A stretch of 22,131 nt of DNA from Fimadaptatus sp948467645 (GCA_948467645.1 CAOKFD010000047.1:1-22131); one strand, 5' to 3'; counted from the stretch's first letter, positions 7,491 to 15,058 are shown. Translations and numbers: made by a program. The notes: generated from the sequence alone by a model not told the origin.

Positions 7491-8459
7491 TTACCACAAT
7501 GCGACGTCGCCGACCTTGCGCGAAATCTGGTTAACGATTATCAGCATGGTACAATTGATCAGCGAGTTGAACAGTCCTATCGCGGTGGAAAGCTCGTACT
7601 GGTTGCTGTCCAGCAGCGATATGCGGTACACGTAAGTCGATATAACGTCCGATACAGCCATGTTAAGGCCGTTCTGCATCAAAAATACCTTCTCGAAGCC
7701 GACCGACAGCATATGGCCCGAGTTAAGTATCAGCATGATTACGATCGTGGGCAGTATGCACGGTATGTTGATGTGCCATATGCACTGATACCGGTTCGCA
7801 CCGTCGATATAGGCCGACTCGTGCAGCTGCGGGTCAACGCCCGCCAGCGCCGCAATGTATATGATCGAGTCCCAGCCCATGTTCTGCCATATGCCCGAAC
7901 CGATGTACAAGGGCCTGAACAGATCGGGTACCTGCATCCAGTTTTCGGGCTGGCCGCCGAACATGGCGATGATCTTGTTGACTATGCCGTAGTCGCGGTT
8001 GGTAAAGCTGTTGAGCAGACCAACCAGAACGACAGTGGACAAAAAGTGCGGTATGTAAGTCACGTTCTGCACAAACTTCTGATACCGCTTGCTGCTGACC
8101 TCGTTAAGCAACAGCGCCAGTATTACCGGCAGCGGAAAGCCCAGCAGCAGCGAGAAAAAGCTGAGTATAAACGTATTGCTTATGGTGCGCACAAAGTAGG
8201 GCGAATTGAAAAATTTCATGAACCACTTGTACCACGGGTTGACCCATGGACTGCCAATTATGCCCTTCATGACGCTGAACTTCTTAAACGACAGCACTAT
8301 GCCGTACATCGGCATGTAGCAGAATATGAAGTACCACGCCAGCGGAATCAGCAGCATCAAATAAAACTGCCAATTCTTGTCGATCCTGCGGACGCGCAAC
8401 CAATTCATGAGTCCGCGATTTTGTCCCCCTTTGGCCATTGCGGCAGGTCGGTCGCTCAC
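7491..8459 (-). CDS. Carbohydrate ABC transporter permease (LplB type)
   Basis: 322 aa, first gene of the sugar-import operon. Membrane protein with an N-terminal cytoplasmic tail and the family opening WQFYLMLLIPLAWYFIF. The EAA-like loop is ESAYIDGANRYQ followed by NIPCILPTI. The annotated start is GTG at 8459 with AAAGGATGG ahead of it; the ATG at 8438 is a possible alternative. It pairs with the permease at 6537-7475 to form the channel. Confidence 0.92.
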   Translation of the reverse strand: MSDRPAAMAKGGQNRGLMNWLRVRRIDKNWQFYLMLLIPLAWYFIFCYMPMYGIVLSFKKFSVMKGIIGSPWVNPWYKWFMKFFNSPYFVRTISNTFILSFFSLLLGFPLPVILALLLNEVSSKRYQKFVQNVTYIPHFLSTVVLVGLLNSFTNRDYGIVNKIIAMFGGQPENWMQVPDLFRPLYIGSGIWQNMGWDSIIYIAALAGVDPQLHESAYIDGANRYQCIWHINIPCILPTIVIMLILNSGHMLSVGFEKVFLMQNGLNMAVSDVISTYVYRISLLDSNQYELSTAIGLFNSLINCTMLIIVNQISRKVGDVALW

Positions 8460-8530
8460 TCAAACCCATCCTTTCTGCTTTTGCCTTTCCATATTTACAC
8501 CGATATGTATGCACTTGCGGCTTTACAATG

Positions 8531-8544
8531 AATAACATGTTATT
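8531..8544. promoter_or_regulatory. Palindrome AATAACATGTTATT, candidate operator
   Basis: Perfect 14-bp palindrome about 25-40 bp downstream of the -10 of the sugar operon promoter. Its core AACATGTT recurs at 8604-8611, overlapping the -35 of the same promoter. Two copies flanking a promoter suggest a sugar-responsive repressor; no regulator gene for it is seen in the window. Confidence 0.45.
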
Positions 8545-8576
8545 ACGCGCAACATGCACATTTCCAACTAACCACA

Positions 8577-8605
8577 ATTATATAGCTCCATCCATATGTT
8601 GTCAA
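8577..8605 (-). promoter_or_regulatory. Consensus sigma-A promoter of the sugar ABC operon
   Basis: Minus strand TTGACA (8605-8600), 17-bp spacer, TATAAT (8582-8577): a perfect match to consensus. The -35 overlaps a second AACATGTT palindrome (8604-8611). So strong a core promoter implies that control comes from a repressor. Confidence 0.75.
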
Positions 8606-8619
8606 CATGTTAACCGGGC

Positions 8620-8940
8620 GTTTTGATCGGATAAAAATTTTTGTCACGATGAAAATAATACCAAACTGGCACAAACGCATATAACAATCGACAGAATTGA
8701 ATATAACAAAACGGTTAATGCCCCTTAACATGACGAATTGGCAAATCGGCATCCTGCGCGCATATGTCAGGAAAATGGCAAAACGCGAATGTTCAAAAAA
8801 ATTGAAGCGGTATATCAAAAAGTCAGTACGATCATGGCGGCGATTAAGCGCGGCGCTCAATCGATTTTGGGCAATGGCAGACATGAAACGCCGCTTTTCA
8901 GTACTTAAACATGCTTTACACCAGAGTTATAACTTGGGGC
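8620..8940. other. Intergenic stretch between divergent sugar operon and beta-helix gene
   Basis: AT-rich relative to its surroundings. It holds short open frames on both strands (8697-8966 plus; 8543-8884 minus) but neither has a convincing ribosome binding site or protein-like composition. I see no RNA gene or repeat. Confidence 0.5.
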
Positions 8941-8942
8941 GG

Positions 8943-8972
8943 TTGACAGAGCTACATTCATTTTGATAGAAT
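8943..8972 (+). promoter_or_regulatory. Promoter of the beta-helix protein gene
   Basis: TTGACA (8943-8948), 18-bp spacer, TAGAAT (8967-8972), about 50 bp before the ATG at 9022. Confidence 0.6.
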
Positions 8973-9021
8973 ACTTACGCCGAGTTAGCGGCATTAAATC
9001 AGATACATTGAGAGGTAAGAA

Positions 9022-10284
9022 ATGGCGATATATTATGTAGACCCGTTAAACGGCAGTCCCGCAAACAACGGCCTGAGCGCGGACACGCCCATTAAAACCA
9101 ACGTGGGGCTGAACGTACAGCCGGGCGATACGGTGCTGTTTAAGCGCGGCAGCCTTATCCGCGGCGCGCTGCACAATGTAAACGGCGAAGAAGGCAGACC
9201 CGTAACCTACGGCGCGTACGGCGAGGGTGCAAACCCGATATTCAGCGGCTCGGTGGACGTGAGCGCTCCCGAATGCTGGCAAAAATACGAGGGCATGGAC
9301 AACGTGTGGCGCTGCGTCGGAGCGCTGGACGCGTGCGTGGGCAACTTCGTGTTCGATCAGAAGGAGGGCGGCGCATTCAGGTGGGAGAAGAACGAGCTGA
9401 GCGAGCAGGGCGACTGGTACGACTCTGCCGCCGATAAGATCGAAACCGAAATGTCCGCGCAGGAGCACGAGGTGCTTATGTACAGCGCAGGCAATCCGGG
9501 CGAGGTATACGATCATATCGAGTGCGCCCAGTGCAAGCACCGCGCACTGGCCAAGACCGGCCACGATCTGATAATCGAAAACCTGACCTTCCAGAACAAC
9601 GGCCTGCACGGCATCGCAACCGGCGTCCACAATAAGAATATGATCGTGCGCGGCTGCCGGTTCGAATTCATCGGCGGCAGCGTGTGGAGCAAGGAACTCA
9701 AAATCCGCTTCGGCAACGCGGTCGAGTTCTGGACGACTGCCGAAAACATACTGGTCGAGCGCTGCGTGTTTTACGACATATACGACTCGGCGGTTACGCA
9801 TCAGGGGCCGGGCGAGAAGTGCGACTGCGCGCGCAATCTGGCGTTTAAGCATAACATATTCCTGCGCTGTGGCATGGCCGCGTATGAACAGCGCGACAAG
9901 CTCCCGCTGAGCGGCGAGTTCAGCGGCAACGTGTGCGCAGACGCGGGACGCGGCTTTTCGCATAAGGGCGAAACCCTGCCGCGCAAGTCGGAGATCTGGC
10001 CCGCGCCGATGGGACACCACATATTCCTGTGGCGCATAGAGCAGCCCACGCCCGGCGCTAAGTTCGAAATACGCGATAACGTGTTCATGAACGCATACGC
10101 GGGCGCGGCGATATACTCGGTCAACTGCCCGGAGGCGGACGCGCAGACGGTTATCGACGATAACAAGTATTGCTTGAGCGAGCGCGTACTGCTGGCGCGC
10201 ATCGGCGGGCACGACTACAACGACTTTGACGAATACGTGCGCGCGACCGGCAAGGATACGCACAGCCTGTGCGCGGACCTATAA
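9022..10284 (+). CDS. Right-handed parallel beta-helix repeat protein, probably carbohydrate-active
   Basis: 420 aa, ATG after GAGAGGTAAG. The opening YYVDPLNGSPANNGLSADTPIKT is the usual start of pectate-lyase-like beta-helix proteins, and the middle has repeated coils (LIIENLTFQNNGLHGI, MIVRGCRFEFIGG, ILVERCVFYDIYDSAV). There is no signal peptide, so the protein is probably cytoplasmic, which fits processing of imported oligosaccharides rather than attack on polymers outside. It is divergent from the sugar importer operon, so a joint role in using one glycan is likely. Family alternatives are polysaccharide lyase, glycoside hydrolase or epimerase; catalytic residues cannot be assigned from sequence alone. 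Confidence 0.85.
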   Translation: MAIYYVDPLNGSPANNGLSADTPIKTNVGLNVQPGDTVLFKRGSLIRGALHNVNGEEGRPVTYGAYGEGANPIFSGSVDVSAPECWQKYEGMDNVWRCVGALDACVGNFVFDQKEGGAFRWEKNELSEQGDWYDSAADKIETEMSAQEHEVLMYSAGNPGEVYDHIECAQCKHRALAKTGHDLIIENLTFQNNGLHGIATGVHNKNMIVRGCRFEFIGGSVWSKELKIRFGNAVEFWTTAENILVERCVFYDIYDSAVTHQGPGEKCDCARNLAFKHNIFLRCGMAAYEQRDKLPLSGEFSGNVCADAGRGFSHKGETLPRKSEIWPAPMGHHIFLWRIEQPTPGAKFEIRDNVFMNAYAGAAIYSVNCPEADAQTVIDDNKYCLSERVLLARIGGHDYNDFDEYVRATGKDTHSLCADL

Positions 10285-10302
10285 TCATAAAACAAACCAT
10301 TC

Positions 10303-10335
10303 GCGCCATCGCGCCAAAACGCGGCGGCGCTGTTT
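10303..10335 (+). terminator. Candidate terminator after the beta-helix gene
   Basis: Imperfect 11-bp hairpin (10303-10313 with 10320-10330) followed by TGTTT, 18 nt past the stop at 10284. Weak T-run. Confidence 0.35.
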
Positions 10336-10342
10336 AGAAGTC

Positions 10343-10365
10343 CTTGGTTAGCCTAAACTAATTAA
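10343..10365 (+). promoter_or_regulatory. Iron-box operator upstream of the methyltransferase operon
   Basis: TTGGTTAG-N6-CTAATTAA. The 19-mer 10343-10361 matches the classical DtxR/IdeR consensus (TTAGGTTAGCCTAACCTAA) at 16 of 19 positions by my count, the best match in the window. It lies about 20 bp before the start codon. Confidence 0.8.
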
Positions 10366-10384
10366 TGCCGAAAGGGTGAGCGAC

Positions 10385-11194
10385 ATGGAAGGACGCAAGG
10401 GGCCGCAGTATTCCAATTGGGTATCGTATAAGATAGTGGGTGCGGGTGCGCTGGCTACGCTGATTCTGCTGTTAGCGGCGCGGTTTACGGTGAAGCAGTC
10501 GCATCTTATCGCGGCGCTGCTGCTGGTGGGCATGTTTATTGCGCTGGCGATGACGTTTTACATGGCACGGGCGCGCACGGCGCTGTCGTACGAGCGCGGC
10601 GGCGTGCAAGGCATGGTGCTGGACGGCGTTAAGAATCAGCTCAAAAAGGCGGGCTGGGACGGCCGCGGCAAGGTGCTCGACATAGGCTGCGGCAGCGGCG
10701 CGCTGTCGATAAAGATTGCTAAGGACAATCCCCACGCGCGCGTGACCGGCATAGATTACTGGGGCAGCCAGTGGGATTACAGCCAGGCACTGTGCGAAAG
10801 CAACGCAAAGATCGAGGGCGTAAGCGCGCGTGTGGAATTCCGCAAGGGCGACGCAGCCAAGCTGCCGTATCTGGACGGCGTGTTCGACGCGGCAGTGAGT
10901 AACTTCGTGTTCCACGAGGTGCGCACTCAGCCCGACAAGCTGGCGCTGGTCAAGGAAGCGCTGCGCGTGGTCAAGCCGGGCGGGTACTTCGCGTTTGAGG
11001 ACGTGTTCTACTCCAAGCGCGTATACGGCGATATGGACAAGTTCGTCGAGGCATTAAAGCCATATGTGGACGAAATCCACTTCGAGGACATGCGCAAACC
11101 CGACTATGCGCCCAAGTTTCTGAATACGCCGCTGATACTGGGTCAAATGGGCATGATCTGGGGCAGGAAAAGCGCGGCGAGCAATAAAGGCTGA
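10385..11194 (+). CDS. Membrane-anchored class I SAM-dependent methyltransferase
   Basis: 269 aa from ATG 10385 (AAAGGGTGAG upstream; an in-frame GTG at 10376 is less well placed). Two hydrophobic helices occupy about residues 17-32 and 40-58. A Rossmann-fold methyltransferase domain follows with motif I VLDIGCGSGALS (about residues 97-108), the acidic residue at the end of strand 2 (GIDYW), GDAAKLPY, and the post-motif VKPGGYFAFED. The substrate is unknown; small-molecule or lipid methylation is possible given the membrane anchor. The iron-box operator directly upstream puts it in the iron regulon. It is probably the first gene of an operon with the HMA protein and AraC-like regulator downstream. 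Confidence 0.88.
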   Translation: MEGRKGPQYSNWVSYKIVGAGALATLILLLAARFTVKQSHLIAALLLVGMFIALAMTFYMARARTALSYERGGVQGMVLDGVKNQLKKAGWDGRGKVLDIGCGSGALSIKIAKDNPHARVTGIDYWGSQWDYSQALCESNAKIEGVSARVEFRKGDAAKLPYLDGVFDAAVSNFVFHEVRTQPDKLALVKEALRVVKPGGYFAFEDVFYSKRVYGDMDKFVEALKPYVDEIHFEDMRKPDYAPKFLNTPLILGQMGMIWGRKSAASNKG

Positions 11195-11275
11195 ATGTGT
11201 GGAGGGAAGCCTTCGCATACCGCCTTAAAATAAATTTACTATCATCTGTTGGACAACGGGGGGAGGAGGATTATC

Positions 11276-11542
11276 ATGATTAAGACCACTGTTAAGGTAG
11301 ACGGCATGATGTGCGGTATGTGCGAAAGCCATGTCAACGACGCGGTGCGCAAGGCGTTTCCGCAGATAAAGAAGGTCACGTCCTCGCACGGCAAGGGCGA
11401 GACGGTAATAATGTCCGAGAGCGAACTGGACAAGGACGCGCTCAAGAGCGCGATCGACGCGACCGGCTACACCGCGGGCGCGATTGAAAGCGCGCCGTGC
11501 GAGGAGAAAAAGCGCGGCCTGTTCGGCTTCCTGCACAGATAA
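11276..11542 (+). CDS. HMA-domain metal-binding protein with CxxC (metallochaperone-like)
   Basis: 88 aa from ATG 11276, with GGGAGGAGG 8 nt upstream; an in-frame TTG at 11249 lies before that site and is rejected. Single HMA domain with Met-Met-Cys-Gly-Met-Cys at residues 11-16, then a second-half pattern typical of the fold. The C-terminal tail is short, with one more Cys and a Lys/Arg-rich end. It contrasts with the CxxC-less HMA-like domains of the 1-4.6 kb operon. Likely a soluble copper- or other thiophilic-metal-binding protein; the partner is unknown because no Cu-type P1B ATPase is encoded here. Confidence 0.88.
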   Translation: MIKTTVKVDGMMCGMCESHVNDAVRKAFPQIKKVTSSHGKGETVIMSESELDKDALKSAIDATGYTAGAIESAPCEEKKRGLFGFLHR

Positions 11543-11565
11543 ACGGCGCGCGGGAGGTGTGCGCA

Positions 11566-12573
11566 ATGGAAAACGTACTCCGCTTACAGTCAGACGGCAT
11601 CGACGCGCGCGCGGCAAGTCACGGCGGCACGGTGACGCGCGTGGACGGGCCGGACGGATGGTGCGAATTTACCGAATACATGCTGTACCCGGGCGTGCTG
11701 CTGCAATTCAACGACGTGCATATTCAGACGATAAACGAATCAAGCGAGGCGGGCGAGCTGCTGGAGCTTAACTACTGCGCCGACGGACTGTACGAATGCG
11801 AGTTTAAGCGGGGCGGCTATGCGCGCGTGGCGGGCGGCATATTCGCCGCGTGCGGTATGGACAGGGCAAAGTCGCTGTCGCGCTTCCCGACGGGATTTTA
11901 TAAGGGCGTGAGCGTAGTGATCGACGCCAAGCGCGCGCAGAAGTACATGGACGCGGCGCATCCCGAATTGATGATAGACATATCCGACCTGCCCGGTAGG
12001 ATGTGCCCGGCGGGTACGTGCTTTGTGGCGCGGGCCGAGGGCGCGCTCAGGCAGCTGTTCGACCAGATCATGAACCCGCCCGAATGCGTGAGAGGCGCGT
12101 ATTACCGCGTAAAGCTGCTGGAGCTGCTGATGCTGCTGACGATGTGGCAGCCCGGCGGCGCAGTGGGCGGCACGTATCTGGCGCGCGACCGCATGGAGCA
12201 GCTCAGGCTGGTGCGCGACCACCTGACCATGGAACTGGACAGGGAGATTACGCTGGAGGAGCTGAGCCGCACGCACGGCATGTGCGAAACGCAATTGAAG
12301 CGCGACTTCAAGCGCGTATACGGCATAAGCCCGGCCGCGTACCGGCGCGCGTACCGCATGGAGCAGGCCGCGCGTATACTGCGCGATACCGATAAGTCGG
12401 TTACGGAAGTGGCGATGCAGGTGGGCTACCTGAACCCCAGCAAATTTTCGCACGCATTCCGCGCGGAAATGGGTGTGCCGCCCGCCGAATACCGAAAGAG
12501 CGGTGACTGTTTGGAGCGCCAAGCGCGAAATGAAACCGTTTGGAGCGGTCAAAACGCGCCGGGCGCGTTATAA
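11566..12573 (+). CDS. AraC-family transcriptional regulator (PchR-like)
   Basis: 335 aa from ATG 11566, preceded by GGGAGG; the longer in-frame start at 11497 overlaps the HMA gene and lacks a site. The N-terminal 200 residues form a sensor region of the type found in PchR/YbtA-like iron or siderophore regulators of clostridia. The C-terminal 100 residues carry two helix-turn-helix motifs (LEELSRTHGMCETQLKRDF and VTEVAMQVGYLNPSKFSHAF) and the family ending PPAEYRK. The gap to the HMA gene is 23 nt, so the two are co-transcribed. The stop codon overlaps the -10 of the next promoter. The ligand is unknown; an iron-chelate sensor is a reasonable guess from family and context. Confidence 0.88.
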   Translation: MENVLRLQSDGIDARAASHGGTVTRVDGPDGWCEFTEYMLYPGVLLQFNDVHIQTINESSEAGELLELNYCADGLYECEFKRGGYARVAGGIFAACGMDRAKSLSRFPTGFYKGVSVVIDAKRAQKYMDAAHPELMIDISDLPGRMCPAGTCFVARAEGALRQLFDQIMNPPECVRGAYYRVKLLELLMLLTMWQPGGAVGGTYLARDRMEQLRLVRDHLTMELDREITLEELSRTHGMCETQLKRDFKRVYGISPAAYRRAYRMEQAARILRDTDKSVTEVAMQVGYLNPSKFSHAFRAEMGVPPAEYRKSGDCLERQARNETVWSGQNAPGAL

Positions 12574-12601
12574 TTGCACTTGGTTAGAAAACACTAACCA
12601 A
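12569..12601 (+). promoter_or_regulatory. Promoter -10 and perfect iron-box operator of the ZinT-like gene
   Basis: TATAAT at 12569-12574 (the -35 near 12547 is poor) followed by the perfect palindrome TTGGTTAG-N6-CTAACCAA at 12580-12601, which would cover the transcription start. The strongest arrangement for repression in the set. Confidence 0.8.
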
Positions 12602-12629
12602 AAATGCAGATGGAAAGGTGTGTCCCAAT

Positions 12630-13355
12630 ATGAAGAAGTTCAATCTGAGCGCCCTGCTGGCGCTGGCAATGGCGCTGTGCATGGCGTTCGCGGGTACCGC
12701 TATGGCCGAAAGCGCGGACGCGGCCGATACCGAGTTTGATCCCGAAGCGCTCATAAATTCGCTGACCGGTTCGTATACCGAGCTGTTCACTACAATCTGC
12801 GCGCCTGAGTACGACGAGGTGTGGCTGGAAAAGTGCAAGGCAGTCGTGGGCGAGGAAAACGCCGAGATGGTGGCCGAGGTACTCAAGTCTGCCTGCACCG
12901 CGACGATATATGGCCCGGACGCGGTTGAGGCGTACACTGCCGATCCCGATTCCGCGCGCTTCGACTGCTACTTCCAGGGCGGCGTGACCACCTTCGTATT
13001 TGAAGGCAACAAGCTGACGGGTCTGGACGCGGACGGCAACGAGGTGTTCTCGCATGAGTATACCTATGTTGAGGAGATCCCGGACGTAATCGCGTGCCAT
13101 GTATATAAGACCGAGGATGCGGACGCGGGCGAGTTCACCTACCTATGCCTATCGGACGACAGCCCTGCGGAGACGTATCATATCGAGTTCCGCTATGGCG
13201 ACGACGTTGAGGCGCTGTCCAACTACTATGACGGCAAGTATGCGTACTGGCTTGCAGCGGGCATACTGAGCGATGCGGACGAGGAAATGATCGACAACTG
13301 CATCGAGCTATTCACTGTGGAGAACGCCGGCGGCGATGAGGAAGAAGCGGCGTAA
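12630..13355 (+). CDS. Secreted acidic protein, ZinT/YodA-like metal-binding domain (tentative)
   Basis: 241 aa from ATG 12630 (GAAAGGTG upstream; in-frame GTG 12618 is rejected). Signal peptide at residues 1-26 ending Thr-Ala-Met-Ala, no lipobox. The mature part is very acidic. Its layout resembles ZinT/YodA lipocalin-like domains: an opening SYTELF...VWLEKC, a middle strand pair with FVFEGNKLTGLDADG, and a closing segment with HIEFRYGDDVEAL and YYDGKYAYW, comparable to the His-containing end of ZinT and AdcA C-terminal domains. ZinT proteins bind zinc or cadmium outside the cell. Here the gene stands alone behind a perfect iron box, so iron or a broader metal role is possible. Family assignment is from pattern memory only. 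Confidence 0.7.
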   Translation: MKKFNLSALLALAMALCMAFAGTAMAESADAADTEFDPEALINSLTGSYTELFTTICAPEYDEVWLEKCKAVVGEENAEMVAEVLKSACTATIYGPDAVEAYTADPDSARFDCYFQGGVTTFVFEGNKLTGLDADGNEVFSHEYTYVEEIPDVIACHVYKTEDADAGEFTYLCLSDDSPAETYHIEFRYGDDVEALSNYYDGKYAYWLAAGILSDADEEMIDNCIELFTVENAGGDEEEAA

Positions 13356-13370
13356 TTAAGGCATATAAGG

Positions 13371-13418
13371 CAGCGCCCCGACACGGCATTTAGCTATGTT
13401 AGGGCGCTGGGTTATTTT
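13371..13418 (+). terminator. Terminator after the ZinT-like gene
   Basis: 8-bp stem CAGCGCCC (13371-13378) / GGGCGCTG (13402-13409) followed by GGTTATTTT, 16 nt beyond the stop. Confidence 0.6.
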
Positions 13419-13419
13419 G

Positions 13420-14224
13420 GCGGCGTTCTTTCGCAACGCTCGGTTAAGCGACTTTCTTTCGGTGCTCGCTGATAAGCGCTTTCTTTCGTTGCGCCGTTGA
13501 ATATGGCAAGCATTCTTTGATTGTCTTTCGCGGCGCTTCTTTTAGCATTCTTTCGATGCTATCTTGTATTCGCCTTGGGTCAAACTTTCTATTCTTTCTG
13601 GCGTTTGGGTTTCTTAAATGATAGTCTTTTATTTTTCCCTTTATTTTTGGTGCCTCCGGCGGCCAAGGAGGGCAAGGGGGATTGCGAGTTCCCCCTATGC
13701 CCTCCTTGGATTCTCCTATTACCCCTTTGTAACGCCGGGCACTTTGTGCCAGGGGGCGGTTACGGCGGGGGGTTGCTTTCTCTTGTGCCATCCGTTTCTG
13801 GTGGGCGGTTTTACGATACTTGGTTGATATGGTTGCCTTGCTCCCTTGCTTAGATCATGCGCAAACTGCGTTGAATCTTTGTCGCTCTCTAAGAGTGAGA
13901 GATGCTCATACAGAAGCACGAGGACAACGGCCTAACTTCCGCGCCCACTTTAATTTATGGTGGGCGCGGCTTGGATGGTATCGAATACATCTGGTTTCGC
14001 GTCCGAACGGTCAGTTTTCGCGCCCGCCATACTTTACGGCGGGCGTGAACCTCACCGCCGAGCTTCCATCTGAGCCGCCGAGGGGTGGCGAACATGGCGC
14101 GGGGGATTACTGCCTAAACAGGAATAGTCCATTCGCGGAATCCCGAAACTGCTAAGATTATAGCTTGCGTGAGCTGCAAACAATGGCAACAGCAAGCGCC
14201 GCTGGCTCTGGGCGAGACAAGCGG
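13420..14224. other. Long gene-poor region with strong hairpins
   Basis: About 800 nt without a gene I can support. It starts with a T-rich, C/T-biased stretch (13430-13660). Two related GC-rich hairpins follow: 13939-13948 paired with 13960-13969 (10 bp, perfect), and 14017-14028 paired with 14039-14050 (one mismatch); both have loops of about 10 nt that are AT-rich. The minus strand has a 115-codon open frame (13444-13791) of very basic composition without a ribosome binding site; I do not call it. The region may hold a degraded mobile element or an RNA; nothing decides. Confidence 0.5.
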
Positions 14225-14352
14225 CGCAAGAACGCATGGTAACTTCCCGTATATAGCTCCCTAAAACGTATGAATTTAAGTAACCATGCGGGAGAAAGAC
14301 CCAATCGGCTTTTCTTTGGTTCTTTCTTTTCTTCTGAAAAGAAAGAACACGT
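14225..14352 (-). repeat. Dispersed hairpin element, copy 2, with extended homology
   Basis: Follows the stop of the DUF3793 gene (14367). The core 14306-14352 matches copy 1 almost exactly. Beyond it, the minus strand continues with a segment (GATTGGG, CTCCCGCA, TTTAGGGAGCTATATA, GGGAAG) that is clearly homologous, with substitutions, to 22054-22120 at the right window edge. The element is therefore at least about 110 bp long, not just a hairpin. Confidence 0.7.
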
Positions 14353-14366
14353 AACCCCCCGTTCCC

Positions 14367-14915
14367 CTAAGCCGCGACTGCTAACCTCGATATGCTTAAC
14401 CCGCGACGGTAGCAGGCCATGTAGACTTCGCGGCATTTGCGGTAGAGGGCGAAGGTGCGCTGGGCGGAGATGGGGTCGCTGTAGGCTTTCCAGATGCCTG
14501 CGCAGCAGTAGTCTGCGCCTGCGTGCTCTATGAAGGCTTTTACGTCGCTTAGCGGGTAATCCAGGAATACGCCTATTTCGTGCGGGAAAGTTGGGTTGGT
14601 CTTTAGGTGGGCGCGCAGCGTTTCCAGCCACGCCGATTGGTTCGTGTAGCCCATTGAGCGCAGAAAGCCGCGCGTATCGGGGGAGGCCAGACGCGCCGCA
14701 AGCATCGCTGGACGGTATACGTAGATCAGCCAGCCGGAATTGCATTTGCCTAAAAGCGCTACCTTGACGCCACGCGCACTCAGCGCCTTCGCGCACGCCG
14801 CCAGACCGCTCATCGCTCCCTCCGGCATACGGTACGAAAATAAACTGCCGCACTTGTGCCCCGCTAACGTGGGCGCGCAATGCATTACCAGCATCTCCTC
14901 AAACCGACTGTTCAT
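14367..14915 (-). CDS. DUF3793 family protein, iron-regulated
   Basis: 182 aa from ATG 14915 (AAAGGG 8 nt upstream; in-frame GTG 14924 overlaps that spacing). It has the DUF3793 pattern: an early HCAPTLAGHKCGSLFSY, a middle VALLGKCNSGWLIYVYRP, then EIGVFLDYPLSDVKAFIEHAG, GIWKAYSD and a late CREVYMACYRRG. The biochemical function is unknown. In clostridia this family occurs beside flavodoxins and iron uptake genes, and here two iron boxes precede it, which supports a role in the low-iron response. Soluble, several conserved Cys. Transcribed divergently from feoA. Confidence 0.85.
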   Translation of the reverse strand: MNSRFEEMLVMHCAPTLAGHKCGSLFSYRMPEGAMSGLAACAKALSARGVKVALLGKCNSGWLIYVYRPAMLAARLASPDTRGFLRSMGYTNQSAWLETLRAHLKTNPTFPHEIGVFLDYPLSDVKAFIEHAGADYCCAGIWKAYSDPISAQRTFALYRKCREVYMACYRRGLSISRLAVAA

Positions 14916-14950
14916 ACCGTCCACCCTTTCTCAATCGCCTCTGAAACGAC

Positions 14951-14968
14951 GATTAGATAGCTCTAACT
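14951..14968 (-). promoter_or_regulatory. Iron-box operator, DUF3793 promoter, downstream site
   Basis: GATTAG-N6-CTAACT, 36 bp upstream of the DUF3793 ATG. Paired with the site at 15005-15022, 54 bp away. Confidence 0.7.
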
Positions 14969-15004
14969 CATACCTTAAAATAAAACCGCTCCATCAGCGG
15001 ACGA

Positions 15005-15022
15005 GGTTAAACATATCTAACT
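15005..15022 (-). promoter_or_regulatory. Iron-box operator, DUF3793 promoter, start-site copy
   Basis: GGTTAA-N6-CTAACT, one arm degenerate (TTAA for TTAG). It lies immediately downstream of the -10 at 15030-15035 and so would cover the transcription start. Confidence 0.65.
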
Positions 15023-15029
15023 AAAATCA

Positions 15030-15058
15030 ATGATACCATGCGAACGCCATTTTGTCAA
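15030..15058 (-). promoter_or_regulatory. Promoter of the DUF3793 gene
   Basis: Minus strand TTGACA (15058-15053), 17-bp spacer, TATCAT (15035-15030). Confidence 0.7.

Noticed and set aside
8697..8966. 89-codon open frame, very Lys/Arg-rich, in the divergent intergenic region
   Set aside because: No ribosome binding site, AT-rich, runs through the promoter of the beta-helix gene and overlaps another open frame on the other strand.
8983..9000. Possible iron box AGTTAG-N6-TAAATC before the beta-helix gene
   Set aside because: The right arm has only partial agreement with CTAA, and the gene has no link to metals; kept out of the regulon.
13430..13570. Recurrent CTTTC-type short repeats, considered as a CRISPR-like array
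   Set aside because: The repeats are short, irregularly spaced and part of a pyrimidine-rich stretch; there is no constant repeat-spacer pattern.
13444..13791. 115-codon minus-strand open frame of basic composition
   Set aside because: No ribosome binding site, biased low-complexity composition, no recognisable domain. A real but unusual gene cannot be fully excluded.
14052..14237. 61-codon minus-strand open frame (MRSCAACLAQ...) beside dispersed element copy 2
   Set aside because: It runs through the second GC hairpin and shows no convincing start signal; its reading is probably incidental to the repeat-like sequence.
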